Of a stretch of DNA of 64,000 nucleotides, positions 28,467-37,255 are shown in pieces. The notes beneath the pieces were generated by a model. It was not told the origin of the DNA and made no database searches. It worked only from the letters and a program-made list of their open reading frames with translations. This stretch comes from Saccharospirillum sp. MSK14-1. GTDB taxonomy: Bacteria > Pseudomonadota > Gammaproteobacteria > Pseudomonadales > Natronospirillaceae. The translations under genes and the position numbers were made by a program. The stretch lies in contig NZ_MIES01000033.1 of assembly GCF_003054965.1 (NCBI RefSeq), positions 1,054,001 to 1,118,000 of the forward strand, given 5' to 3'. Position 1 is the first letter of the stretch. Every line of letters starts with the position of its first letter.

Positions 28467-28964
28467 GTGAAAGTATTGCTGACCACCACTCTGGGCGACA
28501 TCACCCTGGAGCTGGACACAGAGAAAGCTCCGAAAACGAGCGAGAACTTTATTAGTTATGTGAAAGAAGGCCATTACGATGGCGTGATCTTCCATCGCGT
28601 CATCAACAACTTCATGGTCCAGGGTGGCGGTTTTGAACCAGGCATGAAACAGCGCCCGACCGGCGCACCGATCAAGAATGAAGCCAACAACGGCCTGAAA
28701 AACGAAATCGGCACCGTCGCTATGGCTCGCACCATGGATCCGCATTCCGCCAGCGCCCAGTTCTTTATTAACGTTGCTGACAACAGCTTCTTGAACCACA
28801 GCGCTGAAACGCCTGAAGGCTGGGGTTACGCGGTGTTTGGCAAAGTCGTCGACGGCATGGACGTGGTCAATCGCATTAAAGGTGTTCCGACCACGGTGGC
28901 CGCAGGACACAGTGATGTACCGGCTGACGATATCGTGATCGAAACAGCCAAACTGCTGGACTGA
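28467..28964 (+). CDS. ppiB: Cytoplasmic cyclophilin-type peptidyl-prolyl isomerase PpiB
   Basis: A cyclophilin that accelerates proline isomerisation in the cytoplasm. The core motifs [19 protein letters not shown] (catalytic Arg in FHR), [10 protein letters not shown] and [17 protein letters not shown] are intact, and there is no signal peptide. I choose GTG 28467 (then [11 protein letters not shown]), which is preceded by AAAGGT and gives 165 residues like E. coli PpiB; an ATG at 28443 would add eight residues but lacks a ribosome site. Confidence 0.94.
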   Translation: MKVLLTTTLGDITLELDTEKAPKTSENFISYVKEGHYDGVIFHRVINNFMVQGGGFEPGMKQRPTGAPIKNEANNGLKNEIGTVAMARTMDPHSASAQFFINVADNSFLNHSAETPEGWGYAVFGKVVDGMDVVNRIKGVPTTVAAGHSDVPADDIVIETAKLLD

Positions 28965-28966
28965 TC

Positions 28967-29752
28967 ATGCTGCATTACGATCGGGCCATCATCATTTCCG
29001 ATCTGCATCTGTTAGAAAGTCGCCCGGCCATTACCCGGGCGTTTTTTCAACTGCTGGAACAGTTACCTGGACAGACTCAGGCCCTGTTTATTCTCGGTGA
29101 CTTCTTTGAGTACTGGGTCGGCGACGATGCGGCAACGCCCTTTCATCTGGACATCGCCGAACGACTGAGGGCTCTGTCAAACTCGGTGAATATCCACTTG
29201 ATGGTGGGCAACCGAGACTTTGCTATGGGTGAGGCATACACCGAGCTGTGTGGCGCAACCCTACTCCCAGACCCGACTCTGGTAGAACTTGGCGGCGTTC
29301 GCTGGTTACTCAGTCATGGCGATGAGTTGTGCACCGACGACAAAAGTTATCAGCGCTATCGCAAGGTTATTCGTCATCCCTGGGTGTTGGGCACCTTACG
29401 CCGAATGCCATTGCCCTGGCGTATAAAACTGGCGGATTACCTGCGTGGTAACAGCCAGCAGCGTAATCGCATGAACATCGTTCGCTATGTCGATGTTACT
29501 GAGTCTGCCGTGCAACAGTGGCTGGCAGATTCGCAGGTTGATGGACTGGTCCATGGCCATACTCATAAAGCCGACTGGCATCTGCACCGGCTGAGCACTG
29601 AAGTGACCAAACCTCGCTTGGTGCTGGGTGACTGGCATCATCATGGCTGGTACTTGTCGTTTGATGTCAACCAGCAACAACTGCACCGCTTTAGCATCGA
29701 AGAGGGTCCCGAACTGTCTATAAAGGAAACAACAGCCGAGACAAGCGATTAA
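28967..29752 (+). CDS. lpxH: UDP-2,3-diacylglucosamine hydrolase LpxH
   Basis: LpxH cleaves UDP-2,3-diacylglucosamine to lipid X in lipid A synthesis, as a peripheral inner-membrane metallophosphoesterase. Metal ligands are visible: Asp12 and His14 (SDLHL), Asp45 in GDFFEYWVGDD, Asn82 in GNRDF, His in LSHGDE, and GHTH near 200. It has 261 residues. It starts 2 nt after the ppiB stop. Its own stop codon overlaps that of miaE on the other strand. Confidence 0.95.
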   Translation: MLHYDRAIIISDLHLLESRPAITRAFFQLLEQLPGQTQALFILGDFFEYWVGDDAATPFHLDIAERLRALSNSVNIHLMVGNRDFAMGEAYTELCGATLLPDPTLVELGGVRWLLSHGDELCTDDKSYQRYRKVIRHPWVLGTLRRMPLPWRIKLADYLRGNSQQRNRMNIVRYVDVTESAVQQWLADSQVDGLVHGHTHKADWHLHRLSTEVTKPRLVLGDWHHHGWYLSFDVNQQQLHRFSIEEGPELSIKETTAETSD

Positions 29753-30381
29753 GCAGGCACACCGCTGTGGAACCGGAAGACAGTATCCGGCGTTGCAATC
29801 AACTCGGCTTCCCGTTCACGAAATGCCTCCACTCTCGGCTCGATATCTTCCAGCGCATACTGACGCGCCAACCCTAAATAGTGTCGGTAGTGACGGGCCT
29901 CGCTTTTCAGCAATGACGCGTAAAACCGCCCCAACTCTTCATCCAGGTACGGCACCAATGCCGCAAAGCGCTCACAAGAGCGGGCTTCAACAAAAGCGCC
30001 GAGAATGAGCCGATCAACCAAACGCTGCGGTTCCGGCTTCCGCACCATATCGTGCAACGCGCCTGCATAGCGACCTGCGGACAAATGCGTGTACTCAACA
30101 CCGCGCTTGTCCATCAGCTTGAGTACTTGATCAAAATGAACCAATTCCTCTCGGGCCAGCTTGCTCATCTTGGCCAACAAATCACGACGGTCGACGTACT
30201 TATACATCATCGACATGGCCGTCGAAGCCGCCTTCTTTTCACACTGGGCGTGGTCGATCAACAGAACGGGCATCTGTGTCAGAGCATGATTGATCCAGGC
30301 TTGCGGAGTGGTGTTACCCAGAAAATCGGGGATGTCTTCAAGCATGGCCTGGCAGTCGGCCGCACTGAGCGTTGTCGTCAT
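29749..30381 (-). CDS. miaE: tRNA-(ms2io6A37) hydroxylase MiaE
   Basis: MiaE is a diiron monooxygenase that hydroxylates the isopentenyl group of ms2i6A37 in tRNAs reading UNN codons, using O2. Two ExxH iron-binding pairs of the ferritin-like fold are visible, in REELVHFDQ and KSEARHYRHY, with further Glu ligands in HAQCEKKAA and EARSCERF. The start at 30381 (MTTTLSAAD) gives 210 residues; the longer frame adds 22 residues without family character. No strong ribosome site is seen. The miaA and miaB genes are not in the window. Confidence 0.92.
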   Translation of the reverse strand: MTTTLSAADCQAMLEDIPDFLGNTTPQAWINHALTQMPVLLIDHAQCEKKAASTAMSMMYKYVDRRDLLAKMSKLAREELVHFDQVLKLMDKRGVEYTHLSAGRYAGALHDMVRKPEPQRLVDRLILGAFVEARSCERFAALVPYLDEELGRFYASLLKSEARHYRHYLGLARQYALEDIEPRVEAFREREAELIATPDTVFRFHSGVPA

Positions 30382-30528
30382 AACTAAGGCGCCTGAATCG
30401 TTGAGGGCCGCATTATAATGACGATCAGCGTTATGACCAGAAGACACTCAGGATTAGATAACGGTATAAATTAGTGCTCTGAGTCGGTCTGAATAGAATG
30501 GCCTGCCGCGCTCGCTTGAGGACTTTGC

Positions 30529-31614
30529 ATGCCCTTTCCATTCGATCCCGATCACTATCAAGAACAGCTCGACACCAAGGCGGATCGACTGCAAGCCCTG
30601 TTCGCTGACCGACCGCTTCCGCCGCTGGACATTTTTGCCTCCGAGCCCAGTCATTACCGCATGCGTGCCGAGTTCCGCTTTTGGCACGATGGTGACGATG
30701 CTTGGTACGCCATGTTCAATCCGGCCGACCCCAAAACGCCATTACGCGTCGACGACTTTCCCGTAGCCAGCCAGCGCATTAATGAACTGATGCCACAGGT
30801 GCGTGAAGCGGTGCTGAGCGATCCGCAATTACGCCACAAATTATTTCAGGTGGAATTTCTCACCACTCAGACTGGCGATGCCCTGATCACCCTGCTCTAT
30901 CACCGCAAGCTGGATACCGACTGGGAAGCGCGCGCCCGTTATTGGCAAGATCAGTGGCAGGCGGCTGTTATCGGCCGAGCGCGCAAACAGCGACTCGTGC
31001 TGGATCGAGATTATGTTAACGAAACACTGACCATCGGTGAACGCGCCTATCATTTCCGGCAATACGAAAACAGCTTCACCCAGCCCAATGCCGGCGTCTG
31101 CGAACAGATGGTGAGCTGGGCCAAAACACACAGTCAGGGCAGCGAGGGAGACTTACTGGAACTCTATTGCGGTAACGGTAATTTCAGCATTCCTCTGGCA
31201 GAAAACTTTGATCGAGCCCTGGCTACAGAGATTTCCCGAGTATCGGTCAACAGCGCTCAGCACAACATTGCCGCCAATGAGATCGACAACCTGCGTATTG
31301 CGCGGATGTCGAGTGAAGATTTTTCCGCAGCCTGGCTCGGCCAGACGCAGTCACGTCGACTGCGCGAATGGCAGGTTGACGACTATGACTTCCGCACCCT
31401 GCTGGTCGATCCGCCGCGCGCCGGACTGGACGCCGACACCATCGCCTTGGCCAAACGCTTCGAACGCATCATCTATATTTCGTGCAATCCGGAAACGCTG
31501 GCGCAAAATGTGGCTGATCTGGGCAAGGACTATCGCATCGAAGCGGCCGCCCTGTTTGACCAGTTCCCTTACACCGACCATATGGAAGCCGGCCTGGTGC
31601 TGAGCAGAGCTTAG
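30529..31614 (+). CDS. trmA: tRNA (uracil-5-)-methyltransferase TrmA
   Basis: TrmA makes ribothymidine at position 54 of the tRNA T-loop with SAM. SAM motif I is [15 protein letters not shown]; the nucleophilic Cys is in [13 protein letters not shown] and the general-base region is [10 protein letters not shown]. The absence of an N-terminal TRAM domain and of cluster-binding cysteines separates it from RlmC and RlmD. Its length of 361 matches E. coli TrmA (366). GAGGA precedes the ATG. Confidence 0.95.
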   Translation: MPFPFDPDHYQEQLDTKADRLQALFADRPLPPLDIFASEPSHYRMRAEFRFWHDGDDAWYAMFNPADPKTPLRVDDFPVASQRINELMPQVREAVLSDPQLRHKLFQVEFLTTQTGDALITLLYHRKLDTDWEARARYWQDQWQAAVIGRARKQRLVLDRDYVNETLTIGERAYHFRQYENSFTQPNAGVCEQMVSWAKTHSQGSEGDLLELYCGNGNFSIPLAENFDRALATEISRVSVNSAQHNIAANEIDNLRIARMSSEDFSAAWLGQTQSRRLREWQVDDYDFRTLLVDPPRAGLDADTIALAKRFERIIYISCNPETLAQNVADLGKDYRIEAAALFDQFPYTDHMEAGLVLSRA

Positions 31615-32054
31615 TCCGTTTGACCTTGCAAGGTGGCAACGATGCGGCGACTGCCACCTTCGTTACGATGCTCACCCAAATAAATACCCTGCCAAGTGCC
31701 CAGCACCAAACGACCATCGCGAACCGGTAAGGTCAACGAAACACCCAACAAGGACGATTTAATATGAGCGGGCATATCGTCAGCACCTTCGTAGGTATGA
31801 ATCAGGTCGCGACGGTCTTCGGCAACCAGGCTGTTAAAGACGGTTTCAAAGTCAGTCCGCACACTGGGATCGGCGTTTTCATTGATGGTCAGTGATGCCG
31901 AAGTGTGCTGCAATAACAGGTGCAGCAAACCCACCCGTAACCGTTTTATTTCCGGCATCGCCGCCAGCACGTCATCGGTGATTAAATGAAAGCCACGCGC
32001 ACGCGGCTGCAGACGAATTTCCTGCTGCGACCATATCGATTGTGATTCCGCCAT
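31611..32054 (-). CDS. YjbQ/UPF0047 family protein
   Basis: A 147-residue protein with the YjbQ family motifs [21 protein letters not shown] and the C-terminal [13 protein letters not shown] (the longer motif spans residues about 43-64). Family members form trimers with metal-binding His residues (HTSAS, EHR region); some have weak thiamine-phosphate synthase activity, but the physiological role is unsettled. Its stop codon overlaps the trmA stop. Confidence 0.9.
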   Translation of the reverse strand: MAESQSIWSQQEIRLQPRARGFHLITDDVLAAMPEIKRLRVGLLHLLLQHTSASLTINENADPSVRTDFETVFNSLVAEDRRDLIHTYEGADDMPAHIKSSLLGVSLTLPVRDGRLVLGTWQGIYLGEHRNEGGSRRIVATLQGQTD

Positions 32055-32076
32055 GACTGACGCTCCTGATTAAACT

Positions 32077-33183
32077 GTGACTACGCCAAACCTTTTACCT
32101 CAAGACTTTTCAGCGTTCAGCTTGCAGCGCGTGCCGGCCGATGCTCAGCTTCAAGCTTGGAATGCCGCCGACGAATTGCTGCTGTCTCGTTTGACGACTA
32201 ACGACGACAACCTTCTGCTGGTCAACGACAGTTTCGGCAGCCTGGCCGTGGCATTGAATCAACGCGTCACTGCCTGGTGGAATGACAGCGCTATGGCGCA
32301 ACAAGCTTTGCAGGAAAACTGCGCGCGTAACCAGAGCAATCTGCCTAAGCTGATTCATTCGACAGACGACTTACCGAATGAACTGACCTGCGCCATCATC
32401 CAAGTCCCAAAGTCAGTTGCGCTGTTCGACTGGCAACTGGGCGAGCTGGCGACACGACTTACGCCAACCGGAAAAGTCTATGCACTGGGCATGGTAAAAC
32501 ATCTGAGTGACGGCCATCAAAAAGCCATGCGTCGCTGGTTTGACCAAAACAACCCCGGCCGCGCCGTTAAAAAAGCACGCTGCGTCGAACTCACCGAACC
32601 ATTAATGGTCGAGGCGGTTCAAGCCCAACACAGTAGCACCGACGACGGCCTTCAATTGATCAGTGAGCCGGGTTGTTTCAGCGCACAAAAACCAGACCCC
32701 GGTGCCCTGGCTTTTCTGCACTGTTTCAATCGCCTGCCAAAGGTAAACCGGGTACTGGACCTTGGCTGTGGCAATGGCATTTTGGCGTTGAGTTATTTAA
32801 GACGGCATCTGCACGCGAATGCCGTTGGCATTGATGAAAGTGCTCAAGCGATCGCCTCTGCCCGAGCCAGTGCTCAAGCAAATGGACTGAGCGATCGGCT
32901 GGAGTTGATTCACAATAACGGTCTGACGGATCTGAACCTAACCGACGTACCACTGGTGTTGTGCAACCCACCCTTCCACCAAGACACCAGCCTGACCGAT
33001 ACCATTGCTGAAGAGCTGATTAAAAGCGCCGCCCAAGTGCTCGGCAAAGACGGCGAGCTCTGGTTAGTCGGCAATCGACACCTGGGTTATCACCAGCGAC
33101 TGAAGCGATATTTTCGTATTGTAGAAGTAAAATCGAGCCACCCGAAGTTTGTCGTACTGGCGGCTCGTGACGTGAAAAATTAG
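32077..33183 (+). CDS. rlmG: 23S rRNA (guanine-N2-) methyltransferase RlmG
   Basis: Methylates G1835 of 23S rRNA with SAM. It has tandem methyltransferase-like domains; the active C-terminal one shows DLGCGNGILALSYL, the catalytic NPPFHQ, and the family tail NRHLGYHQRLKRYF then KFVVLAARD. The pattern NPPFHQ plus NRHLxYxxxLK favours RlmG over its paralogue RsmC (NPPFHxG and a different tail). The N-terminus LQRVPADAQLQAWNAADE also matches RlmG. It starts with GTG at 32077 without a strong ribosome site and has 368 residues. It diverges from the YjbQ gene, 22 nt away. Confidence 0.9.
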   Translation: MTTPNLLPQDFSAFSLQRVPADAQLQAWNAADELLLSRLTTNDDNLLLVNDSFGSLAVALNQRVTAWWNDSAMAQQALQENCARNQSNLPKLIHSTDDLPNELTCAIIQVPKSVALFDWQLGELATRLTPTGKVYALGMVKHLSDGHQKAMRRWFDQNNPGRAVKKARCVELTEPLMVEAVQAQHSSTDDGLQLISEPGCFSAQKPDPGALAFLHCFNRLPKVNRVLDLGCGNGILALSYLRRHLHANAVGIDESAQAIASARASAQANGLSDRLELIHNNGLTDLNLTDVPLVLCNPPFHQDTSLTDTIAEELIKSAAQVLGKDGELWLVGNRHLGYHQRLKRYFRIVEVKSSHPKFVVLAARDVKN

Positions 33184-35324
33184 CGGTCTTTATGGCGCAG
33201 ATGCCAACACTGATGCGGCCGTTTTTGTTGGAAATCAAATGGCACCGAAACCGCCGTTTTCTCACTGACCGCATAACGCTCTGACAATTCCGGGTCGAGT
33301 TTGAATTTTCGGAAATTGTTGGAAAAAATCAGCAGCCCTTGCGGGGATAACACCCGCATCACTCGGTCAATTAATGCTATCTGATCGCGTTGAACATCCA
33401 AGGTATCGCTCATCCTAGCGGAGTTGCTGAATGTCGGTGGGTCGAGAAATATCAGATCAAACTGGTCACGACACTCATCCAGCCACTGCAAACAATCGGC
33501 TTGAATAAACCGATGATGTGCGTTCGGTTCACCGCCATTCAAACGCAGGTTATCCCGAGCCCAATTTAAATAGGTCCGCGATAGATCAACACTGGTCGTG
33601 CTCGCTGCACCCCCCACATAAGCGTGAGCAGTCACGGCGCCGGTATAGCAAAACAAATTCAGAAAGCGCTTATCTTTAGCCTGCTGCTGAATCCAGTGGC
33701 GCGTCGGTCGGTGATCCAGAAACAAGCCAGTATCCAAATAATCGCGCAGGTTCACTTCGAGCAATACGCCTTCTTCACGGACGGTAAAAAAGTCACCACT
33801 TTCATCCTGGCGTTCGTATTGCGCTCGGCCTTTCTGGCGTTGGCGCTGTTTCAGGACAATATTTTCCGGCGGGGCTTCCATCACCTCGCCCAAAACCGCT
33901 AATGCATGCAGCAAGCGCGCGCGGGCTTTGTCTTCAGGAATTTCCCGTGGTGGCGCGTATTCTTGAACGTGGTACTGATCACCATAGACATCGATGGCCA
34001 ACGCAAATTCCGGTAAGTCGGCGTCATACAGACGGTAGGCTTCGATGTCCTTTCCCTTCAGCGCCTTACGACGTTGTTTCAGGTTTTTAATCAGCCGATT
34101 ACGCAACGCACTGTCTTGCTCAACCATAGCCGGCGATTGATGGGTGATTTGGCGTTCATTCGGCGTAAACAGATACAGATGCGTTTCCAGACGACCGTTA
34201 AAAAATCGCTCCTTGGCGCTCGCTTTCAAACCTGTTTCACGCGCCAAAACCGTATCGGACGTGAGAATACCGACGGTCCAGTCGGCCAGTTCGGTTTCGG
34301 CTATTTCACCCAGACGTCGATACAACGCCAACAGCTGTGGCTTATTACCCAGTCGCTCACCATAGGGTGGGTTGCATGCCACCAAGCCAGGTTGCAGTGC
34401 CCAGTGAGTCGGCTTGGTCCAATCGATTAACGGCTTGTGATAGCAACGAGCCTGGCGCGACAAACCCAAACGCTCCAGCGTTTCATTGGCTCGTGCGACT
34501 ACACCACCATCGGCATCGTATCCAAGTACCGGACTCATCCGGCTTTCGCCATCGAGGCGGCGCTGACGGGCTTCGGTGACTAATTCATTCCACAAACCGC
34601 GATCATGACCCAGCCAGCCATCAAAACCGAAACGACGCCGCATTAACCCCGGCGCCATATCCGCGGCAATCATGGCCGCTTCCACCACCAAAGTGCCGGA
34701 TCCACATAACGGATCGATAAAAGCGTCGCCGGCAGCGGCTCGTTTCGGCCAGTCGGCGGCCATCAGTACCGCTGCAGCCAGGTTTTCTTTCAACGGCGCG
34801 GGGCCGGTTGCCTGGCGGTAACCACGGCGGTGCAAAGAATCTCCCGACAGGTCCAGACCCAGATCGATGCGCTGCCGGCCAACCTGAACAAAGACCACAA
34901 TATCGGGCGCATCACGCTCAACACTGGGGCGGATGCCATGGCGATCACGCATCTGGTCAACAATGACGTCTTTGACCTTCTGAGCACCGTAACGCGGATC
35001 ATCAATGCCACTCATGCGGCCCTGAAAATCCACCCGTAAAGTACCACCAGGGCGTACATGCTGATCCCAATTCACGCTATCGACCAGCGCCATCAAACCA
35101 TCGAGGCTGACATCACTGCTTTGACCCAGCGCCAAATGAACCCGGTTGGCCAGTCGGCTCCACAAACAGAGCTTGTAGGCGTCGGCTAAGGAACCCTCAA
35201 ACGCCAGGCCACGAGACCAATCCAGCGCGGGCTGGCCAGTGATTTGAGTAATCTCTGGCTTGAGTAGTCGATGAAAGCCCTGAGGGCAAGTCACCCAAAA
35301 TGTCGCGGGATCGGTAATGCTCAT
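33180..35324 (-). CDS. rlmL: Bifunctional 23S rRNA methyltransferase RlmKL
   Basis: A fusion that makes m2G2445 (RlmL, N-terminal half) and m7G2069 (RlmK, C-terminal half). A THUMP domain is at about 45-155, then the first SAM domain with DPLCGSGTLVVEAAMIA and the catalytic NPPYGERLG. The second SAM domain has LNLFCYTGAVTAHAY and DPPTFSNS. Its length of 714 is close to E. coli RlmL (702). The stop codon overlaps that of rlmG. It is next to rmf as in other gammaproteobacteria. Confidence 0.96.
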   Translation of the reverse strand: MSITDPATFWVTCPQGFHRLLKPEITQITGQPALDWSRGLAFEGSLADAYKLCLWSRLANRVHLALGQSSDVSLDGLMALVDSVNWDQHVRPGGTLRVDFQGRMSGIDDPRYGAQKVKDVIVDQMRDRHGIRPSVERDAPDIVVFVQVGRQRIDLGLDLSGDSLHRRGYRQATGPAPLKENLAAAVLMAADWPKRAAAGDAFIDPLCGSGTLVVEAAMIAADMAPGLMRRRFGFDGWLGHDRGLWNELVTEARQRRLDGESRMSPVLGYDADGGVVARANETLERLGLSRQARCYHKPLIDWTKPTHWALQPGLVACNPPYGERLGNKPQLLALYRRLGEIAETELADWTVGILTSDTVLARETGLKASAKERFFNGRLETHLYLFTPNERQITHQSPAMVEQDSALRNRLIKNLKQRRKALKGKDIEAYRLYDADLPEFALAIDVYGDQYHVQEYAPPREIPEDKARARLLHALAVLGEVMEAPPENIVLKQRQRQKGRAQYERQDESGDFFTVREEGVLLEVNLRDYLDTGLFLDHRPTRHWIQQQAKDKRFLNLFCYTGAVTAHAYVGGAASTTSVDLSRTYLNWARDNLRLNGGEPNAHHRFIQADCLQWLDECRDQFDLIFLDPPTFSNSARMSDTLDVQRDQIALIDRVMRVLSPQGLLIFSNNFRKFKLDPELSERYAVSEKTAVSVPFDFQQKRPHQCWHLRHKDR

Positions 35325-35448
35325 TTTTAGACGGATTCTCTATTAAAAAGACTAACGCTAAGACAACAATGCTTTAAGAAAGCTCGAACAGGCTTTGAGA
35401 CCTGGCTACAGCCCCCACCGGGCTGGGTATGACTATTTTATTACAGTA

Positions 35449-35470
35449 GCCACTAAGTGTGGCGGTTTTT
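35449..35470 (+). other. Hairpin with T-run upstream of rmf
   Basis: GCCAC (35449-35453) pairs with GTGGC (35459-35463), followed by GG and TTTTT. It lies in the 269-bp rlmL-rmf divergent space and could be a leader attenuator or chance structure. A second inverted repeat, CAGCCC/GGGCTG, lies about 35 nt upstream of it. No consensus promoter for rmf could be picked with confidence. Confidence 0.35.
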
Positions 35471-35593
35471 AGACTGAATCGTTTGTCGACATGACCGGAT
35501 CGTTTTCGATACAACATCAGTGAAGACAGCCTCACCGGGGTTGCTTGTTCCGAGTGACCCCACTTCACCATGGACAGCAAGAGAGGTCTATCT

Positions 35594-35809
35594 ATGAAGC
35601 GACAAAAGCGCGACCGCCGTGAGCGAGCCTACCAAAAAGGCTATCTGGCCGGACTGGAAGGTCGATCGAAGAACTTATGTCCCAGTGGCAAACCCGAGTT
35701 ACATCAGGAATGGATGAATGGCTGGCGCGAAGGGCGCAGCGATCAATGGGATGGGTTAACCGGCGTACGCGGTATACATCGCCTCAATGAAGTTTTGATC
35801 CACCACTAA
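35594..35809 (+). CDS. rmf: Ribosome modulation factor RMF
   Basis: RMF dimerises 70S ribosomes into inactive 100S particles in stationary phase. The sequence MKRQKRDRRERAYQKGYLAG and then GRSKNLCP and WMNGWREGRSDQ follow E. coli RMF closely. It has 71 residues, longer than the 55 of E. coli; the extra C-terminal part (about residues 55-71) is like that seen in Pseudomonas-type RMFs. The start at 35594 has AGAGAGG upstream; an 8-residue longer frame is not supported. Confidence 0.96.
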   Translation: MKRQKRDRRERAYQKGYLAGLEGRSKNLCPSGKPELHQEWMNGWREGRSDQWDGLTGVRGIHRLNEVLIHH

Positions 35810-35836
35810 CGCCGCACCCAGGCGTTACAATCCACA

Positions 35837-35859
35837 GCCGGCAATGTTGCCGGCTTTTT
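35837..35859 (+). terminator. Intrinsic terminator of rmf
   Basis: Stem GCCGGC, loop AATGTT, stem GCCGGC, then five T's, beginning 27 nt after the rmf stop codon. Confidence 0.9.
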
Positions 35860-35872
35860 AGTGTCTGTTATT

Positions 35873-36892
35873 TCAATCTGATTCGTCCTGCCAGGCATCG
35901 ATGCATTCACAAATCAGTTTGGGTCCGCGGTAAATAAAGCCGCTGTAAATCTGCACCAGACTCGCACCGGCCTCCTTCTTGGCTCTAGCGTCATCGCCAT
36001 AACACACACCGCCTACCCCGATCAGTGGAATCGACGGTTTCAGATAGCGACGAAAGCGGCGCAATGCCTCTGTTGAAGATTGAAACAAGGGTTGGCCCGA
36101 TAGACCGCCGGCTTCTTCAGCGAAGCGCTCTCCAGAGACAGCCTCCCGGCTGAGCGTGGTATTGGTCGCAACCACCCCATCCACATCGTAATCGTTAAAC
36201 ACTGCGGAGATGGCCTCGATTTCCGTTTCGCTCAGGTCTGGCGCAATCTTAATCAGGATAGGCTTATAGCCGTGCTGCGCGGCCAATTGCTGTTGACGCT
36301 GCTGCAATCCAGCCAGGAGGTTTTTCAGCGCGTCACCAAACTGCAAATTGCGCAGTCCAGGTGTGTTGGGTGATGACAAATTGACCACCACATAACCCGC
36401 CCACGGATAAACGCGGTCCAGACAATAGAGGTAGTCATTCAGCGCTTGATCTTCCGGTGTGGTTTTGTTCTTGCCGATGTTAATGCCAACAATGCCGTCG
36501 TAGCGGCTGCGCTTAACGCGCTCGACCAGATGGTCAACCCCTTTGTTGTTGAACCCCATGCGATTGATGATCGCCTGGCTATCGGACAAGCGGAACAATC
36601 GCGGCTTGTCATTGCCTCGTTGCGGCCGCGGCGTCACCGTTCCGACTTCTACAAACCCAAAACCGAGCGCACCGAGCGCGTCCAGATAATCGCCATTCTT
36701 ATCAAGGCCCGCAGCCAGGCCGACGGGATTGGCAAATTCCAAACCCCAGAGTGACACCGGGTCAGATGCTGGCATCTTGCTAAACAACCGGCTTAAACCC
36801 AGGCGATGTGCCGCGCCTAACGACTCCAAACTTAGGTCATGACTGGTTTCTGGGCTCAGTGCGAACAGGGCTGGACGCAGGATGTCGTACAT
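35873..36892 (-). CDS. pyrD: Dihydroorotate dehydrogenase (quinone), class 2
   Basis: PyrD oxidises dihydroorotate to orotate in pyrimidine synthesis, passing electrons to the quinone pool at the inner membrane. The N-terminal amphipathic helices (residues 1-40) that form the quinone tunnel mark it as class 2. FMN-binding and catalytic motifs GLAAGLDKNG, INRMGFNN and VVNLSSPNTPGLR (catalytic Ser in NLSSPN) are present, as is GVGGV near the C-terminus. It has 339 residues. Confidence 0.97.
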   Translation of the reverse strand: MYDILRPALFALSPETSHDLSLESLGAAHRLGLSRLFSKMPASDPVSLWGLEFANPVGLAAGLDKNGDYLDALGALGFGFVEVGTVTPRPQRGNDKPRLFRLSDSQAIINRMGFNNKGVDHLVERVKRSRYDGIVGINIGKNKTTPEDQALNDYLYCLDRVYPWAGYVVVNLSSPNTPGLRNLQFGDALKNLLAGLQQRQQQLAAQHGYKPILIKIAPDLSETEIEAISAVFNDYDVDGVVATNTTLSREAVSGERFAEEAGGLSGQPLFQSSTEALRRFRRYLKPSIPLIGVGGVCYGDDARAKKEAGASLVQIYSGFIYRGPKLICECIDAWQDESD

Positions 36893-36936
36893 AGCAGCTT
36901 ACCGGCGTGATGAAAACGGCCGGCAGTATACCAGCC

Positions 36937-37161
36937 TTAGGCGATACGGCGGATGCCAATCAGTTTGAAATTATCATCCACTTCAAGACTGAAGCTGCCA
37001 CGCACACCATTACGCGTCACAAAGCGTTGCAAAATACCGGAGGGAAACTGGACTCGACGGCCGTCACGTGACTCACAGGACACGGACTTCACCGAACCCT
37101 GATAATGGCGCAGGTAGTCATCAGCTGAAATATACAGATCAACGATCAGCGTTTGCGACAT
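36937..37161 (-). CDS. DUF2835 family protein
   Basis: A 74-residue protein of unknown function. The region GILQRFVTRNGVRGSFSLEV (about residues 43-62) followed by LIGIRRI is the pattern I associate with DUF2835, found beside pyrD or gdhB in gammaproteobacteria. It has no membrane segment or catalytic motif and looks like a small beta-rich domain. The start at 37161 (MSQTLIVDL) is preferred over an ATG four codons earlier by similarity to the family N-terminus. Neither has a clear ribosome site. Confidence 0.75.
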   Translation of the reverse strand: MSQTLIVDLYISADDYLRHYQGSVKSVSCESRDGRRVQFPSGILQRFVTRNGVRGSFSLEVDDNFKLIGIRRIA

Positions 37162-37255
37162 GAATTCGAACACCCAGACAGTGGCTATGAATAATTATCT
37201 CCGTAGCCACTGTCTGTGCAAGCACCGTTATAAGATAACGGCGCAGTGGTGTTCT

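Noticed and set aside
28134-28910. A 258-codon open frame antisense to folD and ppiB
   Set aside because: It covers two well-identified genes and their gap; codon pattern and product make no sense as a protein.
32077-33183. RsmC (16S rRNA G1207 methyltransferase)
   Set aside because: The catalytic motif NPPFHQ and tail NRHLGYHQRLKRYF fit RlmG; RsmC has NPPFHDG and a different C-terminus.
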